DNA from: Diaporthe sp. PMI_573
Taxonomy: Eukaryota; Ascomycota; Sordariomycetes; Diaporthales; Diaporthaceae
Assembly: GCA_021399435.1 (NCBI GenBank)
Contig: JAJTUP010000026.1
Location: 496,001 to 560,000, forward strand
Reading direction: 5' to 3'
Length of the DNA stretch: 64,000 bases
Shown: one piece after another, positions 1 to 12,767 of the stretch
Layout: every line of letters begins with the position of its first letter
How positions within the stretch are numbered: the stretch's first letter is position 1
The notes under the pieces: model-generated
What the model was told of the DNA's origin: nothing
Databases searched by the model: none
What the model saw: only the letters and a program-made list of their open reading frames with translations
Program-made: the position numbers and the translations under genes

Positions 1-1344
1 TCTATGCTTGTCACAATCCTGTCTGAAACCCCTCACTAACTCGGTCATATAACACGAGTCGAGGTTGATTCCCACCACAAATCTCTCTCGGAGTCGTCCA
101 AGGTACCGCTCATCAGAGCAAGCCCATCCGGGCAAGGCCGAGCAATGAGTACGCCTCCAGAGGAGATGAGGGTAAGGAAGACCGAGGAGATTGACACCTC
201 ATGAGGACAACGGGGGAAGAGACATAAAACCGGACGAGGCTCGAGCCCTTCACGGCAGCTCTCCGCGCGTTCTCAATTACCATGCGATATTTGTCCCAAT
301 ACCCGGGAGGGGTGAACGCGCCCCACAGATCCGGGCTCGGGGCGGTTTTCCGACAATGCGATCGAGGAACATGGCAAAAGGCACTCATCGATCGCGAGCA
401 CACAGACACAAATAAATGCGGCGTAGATCTATTCTCGGTGTACAAGGACCCATAATCCCATTTTTATATGGAGTGCAGGGGCTCATATGTTCTCCTCCAT
501 CATGCCATTTCATTTCCCCCATCTGGCCCCATCCATTCCCTTGGGATTGCGGTCCTGACGGTGTCCCCGCCCACAGCCCGGGTCTTGGATGATGAGATAT
601 TAACTCATACAGACGTCAGAAAATGCCTCTTCCTCGCGTCACCAACGCCGCGTCAGTCGCCGGTCATGTGAGCAGAGTACCTGCGGGATGGATTGGCAGC
701 CTTCTCACATGGCATTGTGGCCCCCAACCGGCCCAGGGGTTGTAGCACGGACGCTTTGGCGAGATTGCACAAGCAAGGAGCGATCTGCGCCTGTCCAAAG
801 GATCAATCCTGCGCAGAGCACATGGGGGAGATCAGCTGCTGGTCTCACTATATGGTTCATCTTATGGGAAGGCAGCTGAGGTTCCCATCAAACAGGCCCA
901 AAAAGTCATTTGTTGGGTCTTGGGGGGGTACAAGGGCCCTGGCTAGTCAGACCGGGGTTGGCAGCCAATCGTCTTACACGAAATTACAGGGATGTTGATG
1001 TCCAAACTGTCCACCAATTGCTTTATCGACGTCCCCAGGACTGGTGGCATCTTGCCTAACGGCCAGCAACAGCGTAAAGTCTTTTTTTTCCTTCTTTTTT
1101 TTTAAAAGAAATAAATAAAAAAAAAAAAAAAAAAAAAAACTCATCGATTGCAGGTCTATGTTGAAATAGCAATCCAGTCTCCCAATAACTCCCTTCACGA
1201 CCTGAGGCGATCGCTGCGAAATGGTAACCAGACCAAAAAGAAAACAAGTGCTGAGTGGCGATCAGACGCGTGGCAAAACACAGTGTGCAGCTCCTCTCAA
1301 CAAAGTTGCACCATCGCCGGGTGTCGGTGGAATTTGGCCGGGCC
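1..1344. other. Intergenic, no supported gene
   Basis: I see no coding region with recognisable family similarity. Short open frames on both strands, such as a 110-residue minus frame at 113-445, have no recognisable motif. The only structured element is a T-tract and A-tract near 1081-1139. The right end is the 3' flank of the minus-strand aminomutase gene. Confidence 0.6.
1081..1139. repeat. T-tract followed by A-tract
   Basis: Interrupted T runs (1081-1103) lead directly into a run of about 23 A (1117-1139). It lies about 200 bases beyond the stop codon of the aminomutase gene. On the minus strand it reads as A-poor DNA followed by a long T run. It may be a simple homopolymer expansion or the poly(A) end of a decayed retroposed sequence. 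No element body is visible beside it. Confidence 0.7.
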
Positions 1345-3192
1345 CTAGTCGTCCAGCTCGGAAAGAGCATCGTGGTTGATGGGGTCATGATACTCAAACA
1401 CCTGCGGCTTCTCCATCCTGCCGTGGGCAGCGGCTGCCGCCGTGACTGCTGGGGCCCTGAACCTCGACACTCCGGTCTGGCGGTCATAAGACTCGTACGA
1501 CCAGGCGTTACGCTTCCCACCGCCGCCGGGCAGGTCGACAATGAATTGTGGCGTATCAAAGCCCGCGATGGAACCCCGGATTTGGGACTCGAGATCTAGG
1601 ATGGTCTGAAGCGGCGTGCGGTAGTGTTCGACGTTGGGGACCATGTCGCACATGTAGACATAGTACTGAGAAACAAGAACATGATGTTTCAGCATACTCC
1701 GCCTCCACAAAACATAAAGCGCTGGGCTACTCACCGGCCTGATATTGTTGTCGGACAGCTTCCTTATCAAGGTCGACATGGTCTGGACGTCGTCGTTGAC
1801 GCCCTTCAAAAGCACGGTTTGGTTCCGTACTGTCACGCCCGCCGCGTAAAGCTTCTGAGCCGCGGCCTCCGTGATCCAAGAGAACTCGTTGGTATGGTTA
1901 AAGTGCGTATGAAGGGCGACAGATTTTCCAGCCTTCCTCGCTTTCTGCGTGACTTCGATGAGCGCATCGGTCCAGTCGTCAGACGTGTCGAGGAATCGCA
2001 TTGGCGCCACCGCCAGTCCCTTGGAGGCAAAGCGGAAGCGGCGAATGTGCGGGACTGGGCATTTGTTAGCGAGGCTCGCATTCTCTTTGAGTGGCGAATG
2101 AATTTTCTGTTGATTTCTATATTTCACGGACGCGCATTCCAGTGCAAATCCACTTACTCTTGATAAGACGGTCACCGATGCCGCGAAGGTGTTCGGGGTG
2201 GATATAGAAGGAATCACCGCCTGAGATCACTATGTCGTGGATTTGAGGGTTGGCCTCAATGTAGGCAAAGATCTCATTCCATCTCTTGAGTCCGGGCTTG
2301 AACGAAGCTTTTGTTACGAGTTCGGTGTCGGCTCCAACAGCACGGCACCGAGTGCAGTAGGCGCAGTATGTAGGACAGACGGACACCGCTGTCGGGTTGT
2401 GTAAGCATCTGTGGCCAGATTCTGGCAAGTGTACAGGTTCATCTACTAACCAAGGAACAATGCCTTGTCTGGATATCTGTGGACCAGTCCTTTGACTGGC
2501 ATGTCTTTATCCTCATGCAGAGAGTCAATGTCGACTTTCGGATGAGCTGGCAAGAGTAATGATCCCAGAGGGATGAATTGACGAAAGATTGGGTCATTCC
2601 TGGGGTCTTGCCAGTTGATGCGGCTGAGGAGGTGAGGTCTAGGGCGGGATGTTAGTCTGGCTCTTTGAGGCATGACGAGGAGCTGGCTTGCGTGATACGA
2701 AGAGACATCATAGACCGCTTGACACCATAGTAAACGTCATCTATGAACTGCTCCTTGGATTGAGTTCCTGCGCCGTCTGGGACCTCGTCAGGTACTGCGG
2801 AACTCAGAAATTGGTGGAGCCTATCATGGCTGTCGACTGCGTTTTTTGTCTGCCGTCAAAGGTTCAAGTTAGCCAACTGAAGCAGGCAGGTGAACGAACG
2901 TGAGGGTGTTGGGTGTGCTCGAGACATGACTCACGCTCCATCGATACGAGAGAAACTCGTTTTTGGACACATTACTGTACTCTGGAACGTTTCGCCAGAA
3001 TTCATCGCCCCACAACAAGGCCGTCGACACAGGATGATGAGTCTTGGAAGAACCCTGAGGGTGCTCGTGGGCCTGGTGCATTCCGCCTGCGCTGGAGGTC
3101 GTCTTGTCGTCGGCATGAGCGGCTAGGCCTCGCTGCTGAGGAAGAAGAAGTGACCGGCGAGGCAGGGATCTCTTGAGGGCGCTTGAGAGCAT
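1345..3192 (-). CDS. Lysine 2,3-aminomutase-type radical SAM/PLP enzyme, probably mitochondrial
   Basis: Six exons, read on the minus strand: 3192-2935, 2849-2692, 2638-2451, 2388-2158, 2054-1735, 1665-1345. They give 1476 nt and 491 residues. The family moves the alpha-amino group of L-lysine to the beta carbon using S-adenosylmethionine, a 4Fe-4S cluster and pyridoxal phosphate. The cluster motif CPTYCAYC (CX3CX2C) lies at about residues 206-213. The PLP-binding loop PGGGGK is at about 431-436. The two aspartates that bind the lysine side chain in the clostridial enzyme have counterparts in CDM and IVDLP; glutamate 2,3-aminomutases replace both, so lysine is the likelier substrate. The N-terminus (MLSSALKRSLPRRSLLL) is basic, Ser/Leu-rich and free of acids, which fits mitochondrial import. 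The intron at 2639-2691 has a GC donor. Family assignment is firm. Substrate and location are inferred. Confidence 0.88.
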
Positions 3193-6100
3193 GATCCGAG
3201 TGGTCGTAGACGTCTTGTTGACAGTTCTGCGTGTTTCTGTTTTCTTCGAGATGCTGCTGAGACTTCGAGCTGATTTTCAAAGAACTGGTGGCCCTTATAC
3301 ACCCCGTTCCGTGTCGAAGCAATGTGAGCCACGGAAGACACTATGAATATAAAGACTGGAGTATTTTTTTGCTTGATTGTACTGAGGAAGGGCTTGTCAC
3401 TTTGTGGTAGACTCGAAAAAAGGTTGTGACTCGTGGGCCGGGACCAAGAGTGGCTGAAGGGGGAGCTTGTCAGTCCACGGACTAGGACACGCTTTCAAGG
3501 TAAAGAGAGAGCTATGGGTTCAACGGCATTTTACCGAAATGTTTTTCAGTTGGAAAACAGAGGAGCTAGGGAGGGAAGGATCGCGATGTCGTATTGAGAC
3601 AGAGCCTAGGTGGTGGTCAGCAGCCAGAGGACCGAGTATAGGATTCTGGAGCACCAACGTAAGACCAGGTGAGGAAGCCGACGCTAACCTTCAGTGTAGA
3701 TTATAGATCATTGAAAGTCCAGATTAGCGTTCAATCTTTCAGCAGTCTTGTATAGGGCGAGGTTGAGGTTCGGGTTCGCCCGTTGGGATCTGGAAAGAGA
3801 CGCGAATTGGAAGAGTTTGGGTAAGAGCAAGCAACAACACTGCCCAGGCGTGACACAGAGGATTGAGGACATGACTTGAGAACTCAAAGGAACCTCGAGA
3901 GACACAGTTTGGTCTTTATATTCCAATTACTTTCTTGCTGTCCATCGCATGAACACACCCGTGTGCTCCAACATGCAGCAAGCCCATCAGACCGGCCCAA
4001 CACTCTCTCAGCGCAAGCACCCAATGCCACGCAGAGACGGCATTGATAGAATGAGTACAAACTCCTACCCCCTGGCCTCATCAGATTTATTCCAACAGGC
4101 TACCAGCACATTGGACCACTGCATGCGGGTCCCATTTCGGGACGAGGTGGTGTGGCACGTCGAGCACCTGGACAAGGCTTACTGCTGGGTTCCACGACGA
4201 GGACGACAAATGAGAGCTTGGAATCGCCGCAGACTCTTGCCAACTAGAGGATTATGCGCTGCGCAACGGTTGGCTTCAATGCTTTGGCCCTTTGCCGAGG
4301 TTGCATCTGGGTTGGCCACCTGCTGCTGTGGGTCGGCGACGGCTCGCTCTGTGCGCGTTGGTGAATGAGGCTGTCGACTCGTTTTTCTCTTCTCCGCAGT
4401 TCAGCTCTGTTTTTTTTTTCCCCCTCTCCACATTTTATCTTCAGGATTATTGTTCGTAGGCTGGAACGCTGCCTGATATCAAACTTCTGCCTTGGGGGGC
4501 GGTGTTCCCGTTGGACATTGTACGGCCTAGGCTGCACCGAGCCGTTGGCGACGGTCTGGCATGCAGTCTATCGCAAGGACCCGCTCCCGGTTGCCGCAAA
4601 GTAATATGGAAAGCACAGGTCGAATTGCAGGACTGGCTCATGTGGTGTATACTGACTTCAGTCGTGGTCGTGACATGAAACCTGTGACCTCGCTGGAGCT
4701 CTCACCGGCTTCTGGAAATCTTCTCGGCCGCGCTCTGCCTCGCTTTTCATCGAAAATCCCGAGACACATGGCGATGGTTGTCCTTCCTCGCCTATCGATG
4801 TTTTGATCCCCTCGTACGACATTACAGAGTCACACAACCTCAGATCCCGTGGCTAGCTCCGGCCAATTATTCTCTTGGGTGCGTGTTCAGTGTGGGCATC
4901 ACTTGAAATCGATCGATTGAAAATGACTGCGTACCTTCAAGGCACCTTTATGCGTCCGTAGAAATGACTTCAACAGTAGAATTATGACATTAAGCCCGTG
5001 CCGTGTGCGAGTACAGGACCATGTCTAGGCGCCGGGACACTACCCCTTGCAGACTGACAAGTTGATTCTGTCTTCTGGCCAAGCAGAACTTGCCCATAAT
5101 GCAACCAGGTAATCGTGAGGTTCAGTTCCTTGTCACTGCATCGGCCGCGTCTTCCAAACTTGTCGTAGCCCATTCCTCGAGATTGAGGTTCACGTTTCCG
5201 GTGTGGTGAGGCCTGCCTGGACCAGACCGGAGTTGGCGAGGAATTTGCCCGACAGCATCGTGCCGTGGCTTTGCAGGTGTCCGTGCCTTGTAAAATTGAG
5301 CTAGAACTCCAAATATTCGAGCCGATTTCAAATCTCTGGTGCATGGGCGGCAGACATGCAGCGATAGGTGGCGCCTAGGCAATCCCAAACACTCTGTGCG
5401 TCTGTTCAGCCATCTCGATCATATTGCGCTCACATGGACGCGCAGGATAAGGGATTATCCTCGCAATAATTCTCTTAAAGTCTGTCAGATATTGTCATCA
5501 TTGTTTAGTGTGTGCTCAATAATTTGAATGGATCCTCTGCGACCTCGGCGGTGACCTCCTTCCCAGCGTCACCTGGTCAATTGGGGATGGATGAGTCAAA
5601 GGATCAAGATTTGTTGCAGTAGGAAGACTGAAGGAACGCTTTGAAAACTTAATCCATCCACACCAGGGACCCCTTGGCTCCGGGGGGAGGCGGCTGAGCG
5701 CCTTTCGCCTCCTGAAGCTCTGGCAGTATAGGCGAGGAGGCGCCACCGGTCGTACGCATCGAGATGGATACTGTTGATCGATCGTTTGTTACCGTGAGGA
5801 TGCCTGCAAGTACAGTAAACGAGACGAAAAGAGGCTCGGTGTCTCTCGCGAATCAGGTCATGGTGGTCGCAAGTTGCGTCTCGTCCGGGTGCCCCGGTCT
5901 ATCAGCTGCGAGTCCTGCGTCCTCTCTTGACCCGACAGTCTGGTAACGGGCCGTGGTTCGATGCTACAAAAATGCACATACATGTACCATGTCCAAAAGT
6001 TGCTAGCCCGTCCACACTCTGCATATTTCAGCCCGTCCTGCTGCAACCCCAGTGGCCCCATGACAAGGCATAGGACCGCAAGACAAACTGTCACTTAGCG

Positions 6101-8157
6101 AACAAACCCCGAGGATGGCCGTGGTGGGCCCAACTGACACGATAGGAACAAGATCCTGCAAAAGAGCTCTGCATGGGATGTGAGCATTATTAAATCATGC
6201 ACCCTCCGTCACCAATATTCCCAAATCTCAATTCCTGGTCCACGGAATGGTTAGTTAGACCCACGCTTCCCAGCCTCCCGTTTCCCTATGGACCCCACCT
6301 TCGGACCAGGTGCGACTCAAATCGCGTAGGGCAGCGTCCAGGCCTGAGTCTTGTTTCACGGAGCGGGCCGCAAGACCAACCTGGATGACTGGCTTGGCCT
6401 CCATCGTAGGAGACGGGTGAAAGAAACAAAGCACAATTGCCTCCCAACGTGCGGCTCTGCCAGGCAGACACACAGGTATAAAGTCGCACAGATCAGACGT
6501 CGACATCACCACCCAAGACCTTGGCTGCTGGGTTGCGGTCCGATTGGGGGTTTTCTGTCAGTCTTGGGTTCCAGTCTGACGCACGCCGGGGAAAGATCAC
6601 GGGCGCGCTCGCAGCTGCATGCACAACTGTTCCTTGTCACCTGCATGCGGCATGCGTCTGGACACTGGTCGGGTGGCAGCAACACGCTACCCCGGTATGG
6701 CCCTGGCATGTTGACAGCGAGCATCGAATGCGAGCCATCTTGTGTCGAGCTGCGAGCGAGGTTCAGCCTCCGGTCCCGCTAAACACCAGCGGGTGCGAGG
6801 ATATCAATGTGCTGATGTATCCCCTCCGGATGGAACCAACCACACAACGACGTCGCCCCCTTATTCCTTGCAGTCGACCGACCTTACAATGGACCTGCCG
6901 TGATGCGTGGGCGTCCGAGGATGGGGCGGAGATATTTGATATGCTGCCATCCTTCAACGAGCAGCAATTTACTTAATTACAGCGAGTACTAAGTGATCTG
7001 TTACTCGCATGCAAGCAGCCTCGGAGCGTGTGCTACCGCGGGAGCACCGTTCCGCCCAAGCCTCATGCTTGTCTCGGGAGCCCATTCCTTCCAAGGATTC
7101 TTTTCTTCGCCGGCAGTATTCGACAAGCGGGAGGCGTACCCGCGTTCCACAGCCAGGTCAAAGGAAGCGATCCCCTGCCGAGGGGGCAACGAGTTGTTGT
7201 TGTCGCTATTGTTGTTGACCTCTTGCTTGGTGGGCCCCTCGACTGCCGTGCCTCCTCCATGATGCTGCTCTCGGTTGCCTCTGCCGCGACCTGCCGCGCC
7301 GCTCTCGTGGAGACATGACAGGTCGAAAAGACCGGCAGGGTAAAAGAATGCTTCTACCTCTGCAGCGATGATAAACCTGGAAACTTCTGAATCGGTCAGC
7401 ACCAATCGTGTCCTCAAAGACGGCGGCTAAACGACAAGAACCAACCAGGACATTTCCCAGGTTCCAGCTGTGCGGGAGCAGTCAGCCGGTCGGTCATGAG
7501 ATCAGTCAGGTATTATTTGGCCATGGATTTCAGAGGGCAGTCGAGACGGACCTCACAAGGGTGGGTAGCCAGGCCAGACCGTCCACTCTCAGGCCGACAA
7601 CCACCCTGGACACAACGAGACGTGGCCAGGGTTCCAGGACCAAGCTTGACGGCAGCACAGTCCTCAAGACAAGGCTTAAGCGAACTGGCGTCGACCGTCC
7701 GCTGTTTCCACGCTGCCCCCGACATGCGCGCAAGACCTGTTACCCCATGAACAGCCGTCTTCGAAGCCTTGTCCGCCCAGAGCCACCCACAAGCAGCCGC
7801 GTCCTCCCAAGGGTCTTCCCCACTCCATTTTCGAACATCACATGGGCCCAAGGCATGGCTCGGCCAGGGATCAAGTAAGGGAGAAGGCAGACAACGAACG
7901 CCCATCCATGGCCCCAAGCTGTGGCAGCAGACACAACAAGGACGAACAAGAATAATAATAAATTTCCCCAGCGCCTTATGCCTAGACAATGTTGCCCCCC
8001 CCCCCCACGCCGCTTAACCATCCGTTCACCCCGCCCCCTCCCCCCACAACCATCACCCACACCGGACGGGCCCAGTTTACCCAACAACACCCGAGACCTC
8101 CCTCCTCTTCTCTTTCCCTCTGCTTGCCAAACTCGCCTGCTGTAGCAGACGCTGCCC
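3193..8157. other. Long gene-poor spacer
   Basis: About 5 kb between the start of the aminomutase gene and the stop codon of VPS10. It must hold the aminomutase promoter on its left and the VPS10 3' UTR on its right. Many short frames exist on both strands, but none shows a recognisable domain, plausible splice continuity or a credible start context. A run of 12 C at 7995-8006 lies just past the VPS10 stop. A TTG/GTT-rich stretch near 7193-7218 is low complexity. Confidence 0.55.
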
Positions 8158-11100
8158 CTACACCTCCTCATCGCTGTCCTCCCCAAGCAGCTCGCCCTCA
8201 TCGTCGTCGACGTGAGCGTAGTCGCCCCTCCCACGCGCAAAGCTGTCCCGCGTCGTGAACGGCCTGTTCCTGCCGAGGCCTCCACCACCGTTGAGGCTGC
8301 TCCAGCCGCCTCCGACGCCGCTTCCGTAACGCCACCTGTCGAGAGTCGCGACACCTGCCCTCCATACCGCCGCCGCCACGAGCGGTATCGCGCCCGCGAC
8401 CGCCGCCGCGGCACTGACAGCCACGACAGGGTACCGCACCCACGGGGAGTCCGAGTCGAAAGCCCCACCACCGAACCCGGCGGGGGAGGCGTTGGATTGT
8501 TCGCCCAGCCTGATTTGGCCGAATTTGTGGCTCCAGTTGTTGTAGACGTACCACCCGGCCGCCGCGGCAACCGCGAATGGGACCGTGATGGCGAAGAACA
8601 GCCCCACGCCCGAGATGCGGTGCTTCTCTGCGTACTCCTCCTCCTTTCCAGGGCAGATGTGCTCGGGAGCCTGCTTGTCGAATTCCATGCCGTCTTGGCA
8701 CGTCGACAGGGGGATCTTGCGGTAGCCTGTTGGCTCGAAGTAACTCGTTCGGGACGGGTCATCCTTGCACCACTGTAAATGATCGACCGGCTCGAGGCCC
8801 TTGACCAGTTGGCACGAGCCGTGGTTGTCGAGCTCGTAATTGTAGTCGCTGTTGGAAACGTCAGTGACCGGAACATGCATGGTGCTTCGGGGGGGAGGTT
8901 CGCAGCGACTAACCACTCGTAGTCCCGGCGACTGCAGGTGCAGTTCTGGACGTTGTAGACGTGCTGTATCCTGTACCCGTTGTAACACTTCTTGTCTACC
9001 TTCTTGCGCATGTACTGCGTCACATGCCCGAAGAGGCAGTCATTGTCCTGGAGAGGGTGGCTGGGCGACCAGATGCGGTAGTCCGAGTCCTCGGGGTCAT
9101 CCTTTTGCTCGCATGGCCGGTCAGCCAAGCCTGTGAAGTCAACGGTTGTGGCATGGGTGTCCTCGCCGTCCTCTGTCCACACAATGAATTTCCGCGAGAC
9201 GCCAGATGCCTGCGTGGTGAAATCGGTAACCTTCCCCTCTTCCTCGGCAAAGTCGACGTCGACCCATGTCTTGCCCTCGTCCATGGTGTACGACAGAGTC
9301 TTTGTCTTCTTCTCCAGTGGCACCAGTGCAATGATGGAGCCCTGGTCACCGTACTGCCACAGCCAGCGGCCCTTCCTGACTTGCTTCCAGCTGATGCCGG
9401 CGTCGGTGGTCATGTACGTGTCGGAGTCCTCGAGCTTGCCCAGGTACGGACCAACATTGCCCCAGCCAAACATGAGGCCAACAGCCCCAGCAGAGGAGAA
9501 CGTCTTGCGGTGATCCTTGCGCTCGGTGTAGCCATGGATGTGTAGGGCGCACTTCTCATCGGCCTTACCGCTGCATTCGAATTTCTTGTCCTCAGAATCT
9601 CTGTCAGGGGGCGGCAGGTAGGCCCACTCAGCGCCATCGTTATGGCTGATCTGTGTGCGAAGCTTCTTTGGCTCGTTTTTCTTGTCCCGGTTGGCGTAAA
9701 TGTTGACCGTCGTGACTCCCTCGAGACCCAGCATCTTCTCAAAGTCCACATAGTATCCTTTGTTACAGTTAACGCCCGAGATGGACATGACGTAAGAGGT
9801 GCCGTTCGAGTTACTCTTCATGATGTCTCCGTGTTGAATGTCATCAGATGTCTCGGTGGCCACGAACAGGTTGATGGCGTGGGTGGAGCTGTCCAGGACG
9901 GTGTATGCGTGCTGGTGAGGGACCTCGAAGTTGTAAGGGAAGTGTGCCTCGGCATATGTTTCGCCGTCAAGACTGGTGAGAGCCCGGAGGGTGTTCTTGG
10001 TGGTGTTCTGGGTTGCGACGACGATGAATTCCGACATGGTCGCGAAGTCCTTCACGTCGTCCTGGAGCGTCTTCTTGGTGTCGAAAAAGTCGTTGCTGCC
10101 AACAAGCGTCCAGGGGTTGTCATTGACGTCGCTGTCTTCCCGCTTCCTGGCCCTGCAGATGATCTGGTCTTTGTTGCGGAACCTGAAAGAACTGGATCCG
10201 GTGAACTCACACCGGTCGACATACCGCATGATGGTCTTCCAGTTGTCGCCACGATCCTTGGAGAGCGAGGCTTCGTCGTAACAGGTCTCACCGGTGCACT
10301 TCTCGCCGACCCAGATGATCCAATCCCTCTTGTCGGGGTGGAAAGAGAGTGGCGACTTCCGAGACTTCAGGTCGGGCTTCGTTGGTGCCTCGAATTCATC
10401 ATAGGTGCTACCTCTGTTAATCGTGTAGGTGACCTTTCCATCCGGTTTGATGAAGAAGGCCATGTCCTTGAAGAATGTATGCAGGACGATGCCCCAGTAC
10501 TGACTCTTCAGGGCCTCGGGCTGCTTCCAGGTCTTGCCGGCATCGTGGGTGATCATGATCTTGCCGTCCGCCCTGGCGATGATGGTTTCGTCGTCCGAAG
10601 AGCTTGACTCGCCGCGCTCAAGGTAGTGCTTCTCGACATCCCTGGAGTTCTTGAAGACGTGCTGTGACGTCTCGACCTTGCCGCTGCCTGGAGCCTTGGG
10701 CGGAGACTGCGAATCGCTGCACTTGCGCTCCACCGGGTCGTCCTTCTGCTTGCCAGACGCCCTCTTGCAGGTGTTCCCGGGGATCAGACGCCAACCCGAC
10801 GAACCCTTGAAGGTGTCGTCCGGGCCTGCGTTCTTGCAAGCGCCATCTGGCGCGATGACCGGGCCGGCGGCGACACACTCGCCATCCTTGCTGCGAAAGT
10901 TGTAGTCGCATTCAAAGTCGTCATCAGTGCAGTCACAGTCAGTCGTCTCGACCGAGACCAGGTGGAATTCCTCCTTCATGAAGCAGTCGGCATCCTTCTT
11001 TCTGCGCCTGTACTTCTGCGTGTGGCCCATGAGACACGTAGGGTTGTCATCTTTGTCCACCCTAGCCCACCAGTCCTCCATGTCATCTTCTCCACAGGTG

Positions 11101-12767
11101 CGCTCGTGCAAACCCTCAAAGTCAATGGCAATGACGTGATACTTGGGGTTGTCATCGTCGCCAGTCTGACCGGTGAGGACGAATTTGAGACTCGTGGAGT
11201 CAGGGGTCGTCGTCAGGATCCAGGGCTTGATCTTGAGACCGTCTGGTAGCTCGACGGCCTTCCAGTCCTTTCCGTGGTTCAGCGAGTACTTGATCTCACC
11301 GACGTCAGGCTTATCAGAGTCGTGGATTGCCACCAAGATGCTGCCCTGATCACCGAACTCGTACTTGTGTGGCCCCTTTGGGCCCTCCAACCAATGCATG
11401 CCGGCGTCGTCGGAGATGTACAGTTTTGCGTCGGAGTAAGGCTTCAGGTAGTCTCCAGGATTGCCATTGCCCATGATCAGCCCGGGGGCCGGGCTCGAGA
11501 AGACTCTGCCGACGTTGATCAGCTGCGTTACAGAGTGCAGATGAATCCTGTCGCCTGCATCATGCGTCTGAACAAAGTCGAACGTGCGCCCATCGTTATG
11601 GGTGATCTCGGAGACGATCTTCTTCTCGAGCAAGAAGCTTTTTTCAACCTCCTCCCAGTTGTCCACCTTGTTGACCAAGAATATTCCCTGTATACCGGCG
11701 ATCTTTTCAAAGTCGACATGGCCCATCATGTTACGATTTGTGTGCTCAATGTTGCGAGTGAAGAATGTGCCGTTGGAGTTGCTCGTGAACATGGCACCCA
11801 TGGGGTTGGACGGGCGCGTGGTCATGACATCGACCTGGATGCTGTAATTTGTGCTCTCCAGCACGGTATAAGCCTCTTGATCGAGGCGGTGGTCTGTAGG
11901 GAACATGGCTCGGTGCCATTTGAGCGTGTCGTCGGTGACAAATAATGCCATCTCATCCGTGTTGAGGGAGGTGGTGGCGACCAGGAGGAACTTCTTCACG
12001 GCAGCGACATTCACAATGCCCTGAACGGGCCTGTTTGTGTCCAGATTCGGCTCGAATTCCTGTATCACGCCCTTCTCGTCCTTGGCAGAGAAGAAGTTGT
12101 CCGATATGAGCAGACGGTTGTCCTGTCTCAGCGGGGAGAAGCTATCCCTAACGGCGCACAGGATGCGCTGCTTGTCCAGGTCCTCCTGGCCCGTTGTGAA
12201 CAGGTCTGAGGACTTTGCCCACCAACAGCCTGCGGTGTTGCCGCGGAGAAACTTGGCGTCGCCCCTGAAGCCATCTGTTGTGTACATTGTTATCTCGTCA
12301 CAGAAGATGCTCTGGCAGTCCATGCCGTTGAATATAATTCGGTCGGGGTCGCTGGCGTGGAAGTTGAATGTGTCGGACCGGAATATGCTCATCTCGGCGT
12401 CGGTGAAGAAGGACTTCCAGGTCTTTCCACGGTCGAGGGTCATGTAGTGGACCTTGCCCTCGGTCAGGATGTAGGCACGCTCCTTGTTGAACTCGTGCAT
12501 GACGAGGGAAAAGGCCTTGCCCTCAGGGACATCGGATACGCGGTCCCATGTCTTGCCGCCGTCGTTGGACTGGTATACATTCTGGTCGCTGATGTCTTGG
12601 AATAGGATTATATCGGATTTGTCAAAGTAGTTGAGGTTTGAAGGGAAGTGTGGGAACTGCTTGACGGCGATGTTAGGCTCGTCCCTGGCCTGGACGAGCA
12701 CATGTGGCGTCGCCCAGAGGTAAGCCAGCAGCAGGGCGGCAGCCTTGGAAGCTCCCCAGGCCTTCAT
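8158..12767 (-). CDS. VPS10: Vacuolar protein sorting receptor VPS10 (sortilin family)
   Basis: Two exons, 12767-8914 and 8848-8158, give 4545 nt and 1514 residues, the usual size for filamentous-fungal Vps10. The 65-nt intron joins DYE to CDYNYE and restores a conserved cysteine. Vps10 is a type I receptor that carries soluble hydrolases such as carboxypeptidase Y from the late Golgi to the prevacuolar compartment and returns by retromer. Visible features: an N-terminal signal peptide (about 1-28); two tandem luminal Vps10 propeller regions with repeated Asp-box-like strands (SNDGGKTW, THDAGKTW, TTDAGISW); a cysteine-rich 10CC segment after each; a membrane span at about 1366-1386; a second hydrophobic Ala/Val stretch at about 1425-1447; and an acidic tail ending GEDSDEEV. 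The luminal part is one uninterrupted exon of 3.85 kb. Confidence 0.96.

Noticed and set aside
113..445. 110-codon minus frame near the left edge
   Set aside because: Part of it looks vaguely protein-like, but I recognise no motif, splice context or conserved start.
9642..10607. 321-codon plus-strand open frame opposite VPS10
   Set aside because: It is the antisense of the VPS10 luminal domain, whose codon bias leaves the opposite frame open. It shows no domain of its own.
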